A DNA stretch of 64,000 nt from positions 1-64,000 of the forward strand of contig CALCJM010000132.1 of the NCBI GenBank assembly GCA_937967505.1, given 5' to 3'. The stretch is from an uncultured Pirellulaceae bacterium (GTDB lineage: Bacteria; Planctomycetota; Planctomycetia; Pirellulales; Pirellulaceae). Of this stretch, positions 50,122 through 60,200 are shown piece after piece. Under the pieces are notes generated by a model that saw only the letters and a program-made list of their open reading frames with translations, ran no database searches and had not been told where the DNA came from. The number at the start of each line of letters is the position of its first letter. The first letter of the stretch is position 1. Both the position numbers and the translations under genes were made by a program.

Positions 50122-50207
50122 CGTGGCTACGCTCGCCAGAGCGTGGAAGCCGAACGGTCAGGCGAACCCAAGCCTGCCACGTCCACCGTCTGGCGACGGT
50201 AGCTACG
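50122..50207. repeat. Imperfect ~25-bp inverted repeat with nested palindromes (REP/MITE-like)
   Basis: CGTGGCTACGCTCGCCAGAGCGTGG ... CCACCGTCTGGCGACGGTAGCTACG. Confidence 0.7.
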
Positions 50208-50239
50208 TTTTCTGCCACCAAACGAGAAAGCATAAAGCA

Positions 50240-50872
50240 CTACAGTGCAAACCCCGCCGAAAGGCTGAACGATTTTAGCTTGCCAAAATCCTCACCAAGC
50301 CCACTGGAAAGTTTTTTAGGCTGATCTTCGGTTACGTCGTCCGAATCCACGCCAAGCATATCAATCCGTTCGGCGATCAGGCTGGCCAGCGGATCGGCGA
50401 CGACGACCACGACCACGCCCGATTTGTGTTTTCGGCTGACGCGTTTCAGAAATGCATCCACGCGTGGACGAACATCCATCAGCGTCTCACCCTCGGGTGG
50501 ACAAATTTGCTCAGGGTTGTCCTGCCACTGACGAACGAAACGTGGCTGATTGCTTTTTAGCTCCTTCAGCTCGCGCCCCTGCCACAATCCCATATCCACA
50601 TTTTTCAGTTCCGCGTTCACACGAGGGCGCACACGTGAATGAGAGGTGATTTCCACGGCCGTTTGCTGAGCGGCCAGGCAAGGGCCACTGTACACGGCCG
50701 TCAGTTCTGTAGTGGCCAGTTGGTCTGCCGCATTTCTGGCCTGCTCCAACCCGGAGTCGCTCAACGGCACATCCAGCGTGCCAACAATGCGACCTTGAGC
50801 ATCAAAGTCGGTTGCGCCAGGCTTGACCAGTACGATCTGTAGGTCGTTGTTGTGGGGTGAGTTATTGATCAT
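50240..50872 (-). CDS. Histidine phosphatase superfamily protein
   Basis: Phosphoglycerate-mutase-like fold pattern (RIVGTLDVPLSDSGLEQARNAADQL...VYSGPCLAAQQTA); the N-terminal RHG is not canonical (VKPGATD). Confidence 0.75.
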   Translation of the reverse strand: MINNSPHNNDLQIVLVKPGATDFDAQGRIVGTLDVPLSDSGLEQARNAADQLATTELTAVYSGPCLAAQQTAVEITSHSRVRPRVNAELKNVDMGLWQGRELKELKSNQPRFVRQWQDNPEQICPPEGETLMDVRPRVDAFLKRVSRKHKSGVVVVVVADPLASLIAERIDMLGVDSDDVTEDQPKKLSSGLGEDFGKLKSFSLSAGFAL

Positions 50873-51555
50873 GACTGGACGCCCTCCATCATAGTTTCGA
50901 TGGCGACCCGGTAATCATCCTGTTTGAAAACTGCGCTGCCGGCAACCAGAAGTTGTGCCCCGGCATCGGTACACTGCTTGACGGTGGTTGCGTTGATACC
51001 GCCATCCATCTCTAAAAGCACATCCTCCCCGCCAGGTGTTGTGCGAATTTGGCCCAGTTTTTCCAGGACCGATGTGTTGAAAGACTGGCCACCGAACCCC
51101 GCGTTGACGCTCATCACCAAAGCCAAATCTGCGTGGGGCAGGGCAGGGGCGATCTGCGAAACAGGAGTGTCCGGGTTGATCGCAATTCCGGCACCCGCAC
51201 CAAGGTCACGGATTTGATCCAAAACCGGACGTGCATCCTGAACCGCTTCGGCATGAATGGTGATGATGTCGGCACCGGCGTCAAAGAACTGCTGGATGTA
51301 TTTTTCCGGGTGGACCATCATCAGGTGAACGTCCAACGGCAACTCCGTCAGTTCACGCAATGCTTTCACGATGGTCATGCCGTAAGTGAAATTGGGGACA
51401 AATACACCATCCATTATGTCCAGATGAAGTGCGGTCACGCCGGCCTCTTCCAGCAACTCGATCTCTTTGGAGAGATTGCCGAAATCACACAGCAGTAGCG
51501 ATGGGAGAACTGACGGTGCAGAACGCGCTAATTCAGTTAAGTGTTGGCGTCTCAT
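50869..51555 (-). CDS. rpe: Ribulose-phosphate 3-epimerase
   Basis: VLPSLLLCDFGNLSKEIELLEEAGVTALHLDIMDGVFVPNFTYG; VMSVNAGFGGQSF; 4-bp overlap with downstream ORF. Confidence 0.95.
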   Translation of the reverse strand: MRRQHLTELARSAPSVLPSLLLCDFGNLSKEIELLEEAGVTALHLDIMDGVFVPNFTYGMTIVKALRELTELPLDVHLMMVHPEKYIQQFFDAGADIITIHAEAVQDARPVLDQIRDLGAGAGIAINPDTPVSQIAPALPHADLALVMSVNAGFGGQSFNTSVLEKLGQIRTTPGGEDVLLEMDGGINATTVKQCTDAGAQLLVAGSAVFKQDDYRVAIETMMEGVQS

Positions 51556-52102
51556 ATACTTTTTGTCTCAGGTGGAGCGTCATCCATGACCTTGGGAGGG
51601 TTGGTCTGCCAATCGGTTGGCCGACTGAATCGCTCTCATTCGCGATTCGCACTCTCATGGTTTCCTTTGCTCTGGCTTGCGATCGAGATACAGGTGATCC
51701 TCACGCCAAGATTGGAAGATTCTAGCCATCAGAAGTGCCAGCGATAGCCCTTCGGTGGAAACGCGTAAGTCCTTGCAGGTGCAGGGTTTATGCGTTTTTT
51801 TGCCGACAGGATCCTCGTAAACCCTTGTTTTTCCCGTGCCAACAGTACTGAAGAAAATGCAGATAAAAAAGCGTGCCAAAACGACCGTTTAAGACGTTTT
51901 TCCGCTATCTGAGGGGCAAAGTCAGGAGATCCCCCATAAACCGGGAAGATTGAGGCAAAGCAGGTATTTGTAAGCTAACGTGCAGAAAGAAAACGCAAGG
52001 CACCAGCCGGAATCATTGGACTGAAAGTCCGATAAACCGACTGGCGCTGTTTTTGCGTGTTGCCCACAGACAGGTATCGAATGGTCAACAGGAAATTGAG
52101 TA

Positions 52103-52606
52103 CTACCTGACTCGCGCGGGCATCGGCGTGAGGTTGCCCGAACCTGGTGCTGGAGCCATCGCGGGCGTTGGGGTCAGGTCGCCGGTGCCCGGCCCGGTCA
52201 AACCGACATCCCCTTCGGGAACCACGACACCGCCAGGTTGTCCTGGCTGGCCTGGAAATACGGGAGTTGGATTCGGGGATGGAAGAATCGTGACCGTGCC
52301 GGGGAAGGGCTGGGGAGTGTGCGCTGGTGGAACGTAAGCCGGTGGTGTGTAGGTTGGTGGTTGTTGTGGGTAGACCGGAGACGGGTTGTAGACCTGAGGT
52401 GGATAGGTTGGTGCGGGAATGTATTGTGGTGCCGGGGTGTACTGTGGCGCAGGGTTGTAAGTGGGTGCCGGGTTGTAGACAGGTGCTGGATTGTACGTGG
52501 GGGCGGGAGCATAGTGGCCGCCACCACCGGAACAATTTTGCGCCAGGGCAGGGGTGGCTGTTAGTGCAACCGCGACCAGACAAAGCAGAATTTTTTCAAT
52601 TTTCAT
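52103..52606 (-). CDS. Secreted Pro-rich repeat protein
   Basis: Signal peptide MKIEKILLCLVAVALTATPALAQ then YNPAPVYNPAPTYNPAPQYTPAPQYIPAPTY repeats. Confidence 0.7.
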   Translation of the reverse strand: MKIEKILLCLVAVALTATPALAQNCSGGGGHYAPAPTYNPAPVYNPAPTYNPAPQYTPAPQYIPAPTYPPQVYNPSPVYPQQPPTYTPPAYVPPAHTPQPFPGTVTILPSPNPTPVFPGQPGQPGGVVVPEGDVGLTGPGTGDLTPTPAMAPAPGSGNLTPMPARVR

Positions 52607-52729
52607 CTTTTCCTCATCAATAAAAAACAAGACTGATTTGAGCGCCAATGCTGCCGCCCGTAAAAGTGTGTGTGATATTAAAATGATCGTGCCTCGGGTC
52701 ATTCGACCGGCGGACCGGTTTGGTTTGGT

Positions 52730-54346
52730 TTATGGAAGTTGGGGCGATGGAAGACGGGTGAGTTCTGCTTTTGCTTGGGCGACACCTGCGTCCGCAGCCT
52801 TCTTCAGCCAGCGTCGCGCTTCATTAAGGTCTAACGGAACAGCGTGTCCTTGCTTATATAACAGTCCCAGCGTGTACTGCGATTGGGGGAAATTATCATT
52901 GGCGGCTACCTTGAACCATTTGATCGCGCGTTCCATATTTTTCGTTGTTCCCCTGCCTCTGGAGTACATCCGGGCCAGGCTGTCGCGCGAGTCATTACGG
53001 GGGTCGCGAAACCCCTGGTCTGCCGATTTTCGGTACCAGGAGAAAGCCTGTTTAAAATCGATGTCTACTCCCTCTCCCACTTCATACATATGTCCCATTT
53101 TGTACTGTGACGCAGCATCCCCACCTTCGGCCAATTTACGATAGATTTTCTTGGCTTCGTTAAAATCCTTTTCGATTCCAGATCCTTCCTCATAAGCCAT
53201 CGCAAGATGACGTAGGCCATTGGTGTCACCCATTGCAGCTGATCTTCGGTAGTACTTGAGCGATTCGCCCAGATCCTTCGTGACGCCGCGCCCTACCAGG
53301 TACATAAAACCCAGATTGTTCAACGCACGCGCGTTGTTATGGTCCGCCGCCTTTTTTGTCCATGCCAAAGCCTGTTTATAGTCAAGCTTAATTGGCTTTT
53401 TTCCCACCAGGTACATGAATCCCAATTGTGCCTCGGCCGCTGCGATGCCGTGTTCAGCATGCAGTCTGACCTGTTCGATGTCCAGCTTTTTATAGTCTTT
53501 GAAGGGCTTGATCGTTTTCTTTTTGACCGCGGGCTGGGGGGCCTCTGGTACAGCAATCTCCATCTCCGGTTTCAGCAGATAATGATCCATACTGGCATCC
53601 AGATCCAGAAACGCCCGTTGTCCCGTTTCCTTCTTCATTTGTCTGGCGACACTACGGAACAGATCCGTGACCTCCAACCCGCGCGGGTGATCCGCAGCCA
53701 CGGTGTCAATAAAGTGTTTTGCAAACGGCGAATTGGTACCTTCCCCGTCAGCGGCCTCGGTACCAGCGGCCGTCGAGTACGCGATGATGGTTCCTTCGGG
53801 AGCCTGCATGCTGGCGAGGCCCACTTTTCCTGATCGCATAAAACTGCGAAACGGATTATTGCGACAGGCGTCGAAGATGATCACCCGCAGGCTTGCCCCG
53901 GAACCCTCCATCGCTTCGGCAATGTAGTCCGCACAAACGCATCGTTGCGTCACGTGATGCTTGCGTTTGACGTTGGCATCAACAGGAACCAGGTAGTTTG
54001 TGCTGTTCAATTCCAAGCCGTGCCCCGCATAAAAAAACAGCACTGCGTCGCCGGCCTTCAGGCCGTCGGTAACCGCATCAACATCGTCTTCAATTTGGTG
54101 TTTCGTGCGGTCTAACTGGGTGGTGACCTTGAAACCGATCGACGTTAGCGACTGCGCGATTGCTGCGGCGTCGTTTTTGGGATTCTTCAGAGGCGCGTTG
54201 GGGTAGTTCGAATTGCCGATTACCAAAGCGACGCGCTGAGGCTGAGCCGGATCTACCGCTTGGGCGTGCAAAATTCCGGGGACCGCGCACGCCAGAATCG
54301 CGCATGCGTGGCAGAGCATTCTCCAAAGTAACATATGCCGTCTCAC
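52730..54346 (-). CDS. Secreted caspase-family (C14) peptidase with C-terminal Sel1-like repeats
   Basis: RVALVIGNSNYPNAPLKNPKNDAAAIAQ; AVLFFYAGHGLE (His); VIIFDACRNNPF (Cys); about six Sel1-type repeats. Confidence 0.88.
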   Translation of the reverse strand: MRRHMLLWRMLCHACAILACAVPGILHAQAVDPAQPQRVALVIGNSNYPNAPLKNPKNDAAAIAQSLTSIGFKVTTQLDRTKHQIEDDVDAVTDGLKAGDAVLFFYAGHGLELNSTNYLVPVDANVKRKHHVTQRCVCADYIAEAMEGSGASLRVIIFDACRNNPFRSFMRSGKVGLASMQAPEGTIIAYSTAAGTEAADGEGTNSPFAKHFIDTVAADHPRGLEVTDLFRSVARQMKKETGQRAFLDLDASMDHYLLKPEMEIAVPEAPQPAVKKKTIKPFKDYKKLDIEQVRLHAEHGIAAAEAQLGFMYLVGKKPIKLDYKQALAWTKKAADHNNARALNNLGFMYLVGRGVTKDLGESLKYYRRSAAMGDTNGLRHLAMAYEEGSGIEKDFNEAKKIYRKLAEGGDAASQYKMGHMYEVGEGVDIDFKQAFSWYRKSADQGFRDPRNDSRDSLARMYSRGRGTTKNMERAIKWFKVAANDNFPQSQYTLGLLYKQGHAVPLDLNEARRWLKKAADAGVAQAKAELTRLPSPQLP

Positions 54347-54707
54347 AATTTATCTCATCTAGGCCACGTGTTTATCCCTGCGCGTGGCATTCGTTCCCGC
54401 TTCCAATTGTATCCGCAATTGCTACTGCTTTACGGGAAAAATGCAATATTTAGGTGACGATGAACGGGTGGTAGGCACAGCAGGTATCCCTGATCGCCAA
54501 TAACAAAACGACCGCGATTCGGTTTTCTTCCGGGAAATTACGCGACCATTGGTCAACGTTCACTTGGCGGCGCCCAAACGTCCGGCTATGTAGCGAAAGG
54601 GCAGGTCGGGCACGAGTGCGATCTGTTGCCCCGGGGAGTTGGCCCCCCGACCACCGGGGCCACTATGCCGCTTGGCTGCTGCCTTACGACGGCAGGGCGC
54701 TGCACCG

Positions 54708-56795
54708 CTACGCCGCTTTCTTGCTGACTGCGGGGCGTTCGGCGGCGAATACCTCTTGACGGATGACGGCCAGTGCTTCCTCGTCGTCCCAGTAATTGAC
54801 GTGCCCGCGGCAGCCCAATGGATGCCCGGAATAAACTGGCATGAATGCCCCGAATTCGGTCATCCAAGATTGCTGTTTTGCGTTTTGTGGAAGTATCGGG
54901 AAATCGACTTCCTGCCCCACGAAATCATCAATCCGAAACAGGTTCACCCAGCGATCAATGCGCTGGCGCAGGTCATCCCAATAGGGCTCGTTCAGCGACG
55001 GGTATAGATGCCCAAAATAATGCTGGTACAGATAGGTCAGTGGCGAGCCCATCGTGACCAGCGTCGTCTTCGAAAATGATGAACTTAGCCACGACATTTC
55101 TGGGTCGTTCAAGATCTCGACGGCCACCATCGTCCCTTGGCTGTGGCTGATAATCACCAACTCCGGCCGGTGCAAAAGTCGTTCGCGGTAGTAGACCAAG
55201 ATTCTCTTAATGCGGCAGTGAATCATATCCCGACGGCTGAAGAACAGACTTCCGGATTCAAAAGTGGTTTCCTGAATGTCGAATTCGTCATCGTCGTCCA
55301 GAGCGTCTGCGATGTTGGTGGCTCGAAAGTAGAAGTGGTTCACCACATCCAGCAGGATATCAAAACCGGGGCGCAGATAGGGCAATACGACAATCGCCAC
55401 ACCACCCAGCGGCACCATCAACACGACGGCGTATTTATTGACCTCCATTAACGCGATTCCCGGTAGACTCGTCTGATAGGCAATGCTCAGCATATTCATG
55501 GTGCACAACAGGAACACCAGCGACACGCCTGCCAGAGTGCACACGCCAAGTGTCCATTGCTGTAGTGCGTTGACGATCAGCCGCGGGGGACGGCTTCCAC
55601 CGCTGAAACTGGTGATGTTGTTTTTTGAACGCCACGAAAAATACCGGAACAGTACCGCGCTGGTACTGATCGCCATTACAACCATCATCAGAAATTGCAC
55701 TCCCAGCAGAGGCAGTGCTTCATCAAACGCGGCGACGAATTCGGGAATGTGGTTCGTTTTGGAGATTCCTTCCCGGGCGAACAGCCACGCCATCGGCAAC
55801 GCTTGGCCCCAAATTCCAACGGCCAATGCGGGCAGCAGGAATCCAAGGTTGATGGCCGGCTTGTACACGCGCGGGTGTGACCAGGCCGAAAACCAGCACG
55901 CCCCCATTGCAATCACCACCATGCTTTCCACAAACCAAATCAACCCCAGCAGCACCACCAACACCCGACAAAACCAGATCAACCCCGGATGGGCACAATG
56001 ATCACAGTTGATTTCCGGGTACAGCGCGTCGATCCACAACGCTTTGGCCGTCATCAGGAAAACGGACCACACCGCAACGGTACAAATCCAGAACCAAAAC
56101 CGCATCACCACGCGCGAACGGGTGATACGCAGTCCGACCGCCGCGGCCGCGATGGCGACCGCCGCACAACCTCCCAGCAGAATTTGTGTCCAGACCGTAT
56201 CTTTATAGGATCCCGGCCACATGGTGTCGGTTCCAAATGCGGCGGCGGTGATCATACCCAGAAATACGGTAATCGCGAGAACCGGCCCCTGGAGTATGCG
56301 CGAGCTCATCAGGCCGAGTAATTTCAGATATCGCGCTGCGATACCGGGCTGGTCGGCGGCAATGTAGGCCACGTAGCGAAGCCCAAACAGGATTTGAAAC
56401 AATCCGTAAACCAGCCCCAATAGGCCACGTTTAACTTGGGACAGATCACCCCAGAAGACTTCGGCCATCTCACATTGATTGCCGTCGATGGACAGCTGTC
56501 GAACGTGGGCGGGGAAAGTGCGCGTACGGTTGGCCACCGTCGATTTTTCGCCCAACCAGATGGTGCTCTGGTGTTCGACCAACGGCTGTTCATCGCGCGC
56601 CAGAGAACGCGCAAAACGATTCAAGGTCCCTCCGGGGGGCGGATCGCCTACCCCGTGGATTACCAAAACCACTTTCTCAATCGTCGAATCCTCGATCGCC
56701 ACCGTCGGTCCGTACTCAAGCCGCAGGGGTTGGAAAAATCGGACTTTAGAGGAAGTTGGCTTCCACGGCAGCGGAGGTTTGAAAAGTGCTGTCAC
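54708..56795 (-). CDS. Membrane protein with alpha/beta-hydrolase motifs flanking a multi-TM region
   Basis: VVLVIHGVGDPPPGG near the N-terminus, LVIISHSQGTMVAVEIL near the C-terminus, with several TM helices between. Confidence 0.65.
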   Translation of the reverse strand: MTALFKPPLPWKPTSSKVRFFQPLRLEYGPTVAIEDSTIEKVVLVIHGVGDPPPGGTLNRFARSLARDEQPLVEHQSTIWLGEKSTVANRTRTFPAHVRQLSIDGNQCEMAEVFWGDLSQVKRGLLGLVYGLFQILFGLRYVAYIAADQPGIAARYLKLLGLMSSRILQGPVLAITVFLGMITAAAFGTDTMWPGSYKDTVWTQILLGGCAAVAIAAAAVGLRITRSRVVMRFWFWICTVAVWSVFLMTAKALWIDALYPEINCDHCAHPGLIWFCRVLVVLLGLIWFVESMVVIAMGACWFSAWSHPRVYKPAINLGFLLPALAVGIWGQALPMAWLFAREGISKTNHIPEFVAAFDEALPLLGVQFLMMVVMAISTSAVLFRYFSWRSKNNITSFSGGSRPPRLIVNALQQWTLGVCTLAGVSLVFLLCTMNMLSIAYQTSLPGIALMEVNKYAVVLMVPLGGVAIVVLPYLRPGFDILLDVVNHFYFRATNIADALDDDDEFDIQETTFESGSLFFSRRDMIHCRIKRILVYYRERLLHRPELVIISHSQGTMVAVEILNDPEMSWLSSSFSKTTLVTMGSPLTYLYQHYFGHLYPSLNEPYWDDLRQRIDRWVNLFRIDDFVGQEVDFPILPQNAKQQSWMTEFGAFMPVYSGHPLGCRGHVNYWDDEEALAVIRQEVFAAERPAVSKKAA

Positions 56796-57268
56796 TGGCG
56801 ACGGCGTGGCCCTCTGGGCCGATGATGGTGAGACAGCTTTGTGTTTTTCAAGATGAATGTGCAGAGAGTGTGCATGGCCGAATCTACCGCAGAAAAGTTT
56901 TTAAAAAATCCGGGAAGTTGGAGACTTGCAGGCAAATCAGCCGTTGTATGTGTCGTTTCCCGCCACTAAGTGGATTTGTAGTCGCCTAGCAATAACTACT
57001 GCCCGCACTATTGTTGACAGCAGCCGGCGGTTCTTTTATACTCCACAAGCCCACTCTAATGACATAATACCCACCTCCACCATCGCTTTTGTCTGTTGGC
57101 TTGGCAATTACACGAATCGGTCTCGCAGTCCATTTCCATCAGGAACTGGTGAAAGGCTTGAGATTGATTTGTCTTAATTGATCATTCAGCGACTTAACGC
57201 GGCAATGAAACTCTTCTGTTCTTACAAAAGTGCAGACTATCCAATTCATTTTGAAGGGCGTTCCAAAA

Positions 57269-60200
57269 ATGCGCAAGGACCACCTGCTGTTCAGTTTGAG
57301 ATCTCGAACATCGTCGGAATCTCGGCGTGTTTCGAGGTTTGACTACGAGACTCTTGAGCCGCGCCAACTGTTGGCTGCTGTTGTTGAAAACCCTCAGGAC
57401 TACCAGGTTGCTGAGTTGCTTTCCTCGGTTCAGCAATCGACCTTCACTCAGGAAACTTTGGCAGATAGTTCAGCTACGGCGATTACGGCGGTCGCAACCA
57501 GCTCTACCATCTGGGCGGTAGCCAGTGGAAATTGGGATAGTGGATCTACGTGGCAGGGTGGTGTTGTCCCGTCTGCCAGCTCCAGAGCAGTTATTCCACA
57601 AAACGTTACCGTTAATCTGAATGGTGCAAACACCACCGTCGGCGAGCTGGTGATTCAGGGTGTTTTGAACGTCACCGAGACCAGTGGTGCCGACAAGCGT
57701 CTGACATCGGCTTGGGTTCATGTAAACAGTGGCGGTGTTTTCCAGATTGGCTCTGCCGCCAATCGCTACGATAACAATGATTTTATCCTGACGTTAACGG
57801 GGGACGATCCCACGGAAACATTCCAGGTCGATATCGTCGATCAGGCTGGCAATGCGGGGGCGTTAACCATTACAAACAATAATGGTTTTCTGATGGCTCA
57901 CAGTGGCGGTCGATTGCAGTTTTTTGGTCAGGAAAAAATTGCGTTCACGAAGTTGGCTCAAACGGCCAACGTTGGCTCGAACCAAATTTTGGTCGAGCGC
58001 CAGATCGATCGTGATTTCGATGGTGACTTGGATTCTGTTGATGGCACTCTCGATTGGCAGGTCGGTGATCAAATTGTGATCGCCAGTTCGTCTGAGGATT
58101 ACGACGACGAAGAGATTCGTACGATCACGGCAATCACCAACCAGCCCAACAACAGGGCGTTGATTACTTTTTCCGGCAATTTGCGTAACCGTCACTACGG
58201 TGAGATCGAAACCTACAGCGACCCTGATGACAGCACACGGACGTGGGATTTGGATTTGCGAGCGGAAGTGGCGTTACTGAGTCGCAACGTGCGCGTCGAA
58301 GGCGAGGCACGGCACGATACCGATAATTCTTTTGGTGATCGCGCACGATTTACTCAAACGTTGGGAAATGAAGGCGATGGTTTTGGCGGCCATATCATGA
58401 TTATGGGCTCCGCCGGGCAGATCACCATTGATGGCGTTCAGCTGGATAAATTGGGTCAAACCGCACGTGTGGGACGTTATCCGATTCACTGGCACCTGGC
58501 AGGCGATCGCAGCGGTGATGTCTTGCGTCGCACCAGCATTACGAATTCCAACAACCGTGGCGTCACGATTCACGGGACTCATAATGTACTGTTACAGGAT
58601 GTGGTGCTGCATGACATTCACGGTCACGGCTTTTTCATGGAGGACGGCGTCGAAACCGGCAACCGATATTTGTCCAACATCGCTTTCGGGATACACAAGG
58701 TTGGTCGCAGTGCGGCAGTCGGGGATTTTGCCCCTGATTTGAACGACCCCTTCATTGTTGACACGCATGATCATGTTGGCCAGAACGCCAATCGTTTTCT
58801 AAGTTCAGCCGCTTATTGGATTACCAATCCGGACAACACTTGGATCGGCAACATTAGTGCGGGGTCTGAGGGAACCGGGTTTTGGTTTATTTTCCCGGGG
58901 GAAGCCATTGGCGCGTCGGCCAATGATCCCCAATATGCGAATGTGAGGCCTGACCGAACCAACCTGCGGCAATTTGATTTCAACGGCTCACACTCTTCGC
59001 CGGCCGGGCTGAACTTTGACCGTGGCTCTGATCTGGAAGTTCCCGTCGGCGGCAACATCAAGGCATTTTTTGATGGAGACAATTGGTTCCCCACAGTCGA
59101 ACCACAGATTAATAGTTTCACCGCCTACAAGCACAACGTGGGGATTTACCACCGCGGTTTCACCACAAATTTTAATGACAGTCGCCTTGCCGACAACAAT
59201 ATCGGTACCTTCATCACTTTTACGCAACGCATCACCGACTCGCTGTATGTTGGTCACTCACGTGGTAACGCTGATTTTTCTGATTCAGTGACGGGACATA
59301 CGATTTATGATGGTGCCAATACACTCGATGGGCTTCATTTCGCCGGTTTCGCGGCCAACAATGCTCACATGTTTCGTGTCAATGGATCCGCGTTGCGACA
59401 TACCAGCCATGTGACGCGCAACACGTCTTTTGAGAATGACGGCAGTGCCGGGCATGTCAGCATCGGGAGTCAGGGTGGCGGCTCCAGTCATGGCTCACCG
59501 TTCAACAATTCCTCAGCGGCCATCTATGACGAGGATGGCACGTTTACCGGTCACGTAGGGGGTGGTGCCGGAAGCACCATTGTGACGAATCATCCTTTTT
59601 ATTACGACGCCGACGATTTCCGCCCGGCTGGTTGGAATGCGGTGGTTTCGGACGACCTGTATTCGATGTTGTATTTTGTCCCCAACAATGGAAACGCGCG
59701 ATTTCGGGTGACATCGCCCGATGGCGACTCGATTGTTGACGAAGGCAGGAGCCGTAAGACCCATATCAAAAATGGCGATGCCCAGAATCCAAACGATGAC
59801 TACCTGATTGAATTATCCAGCGGCAGTCTCTCGGACACGTTTAACTTTAGACACTGGACAAGAACCGGGCCGTCGGGTTCGACGGTGTTGAGATTCGTCA
59901 ACTTTGGCGACACACTCCGACCACGGAACATGAATCGAGCCAGAACGCTCGCCGAATTAAGAAGTGCAACTCAAACGACTTTCACTGTTGTCAATGGTGA
60001 TGTCTATATCAAGGCATTCAACAGTTCGCGCGATATCTTGATGCGAAGTTTCAATAACACGACTCCCAATGCAAACAATGACTTGGCGTCAACCGATGCG
60101 GGCAGTTCGGTTACCATTGATGTGCTGTCCAACGACAGTGATCTTGATGGCGACTCGTTAACCGTGACCCCAACCAGTACGGCTACGGTCGTTGCTGATT

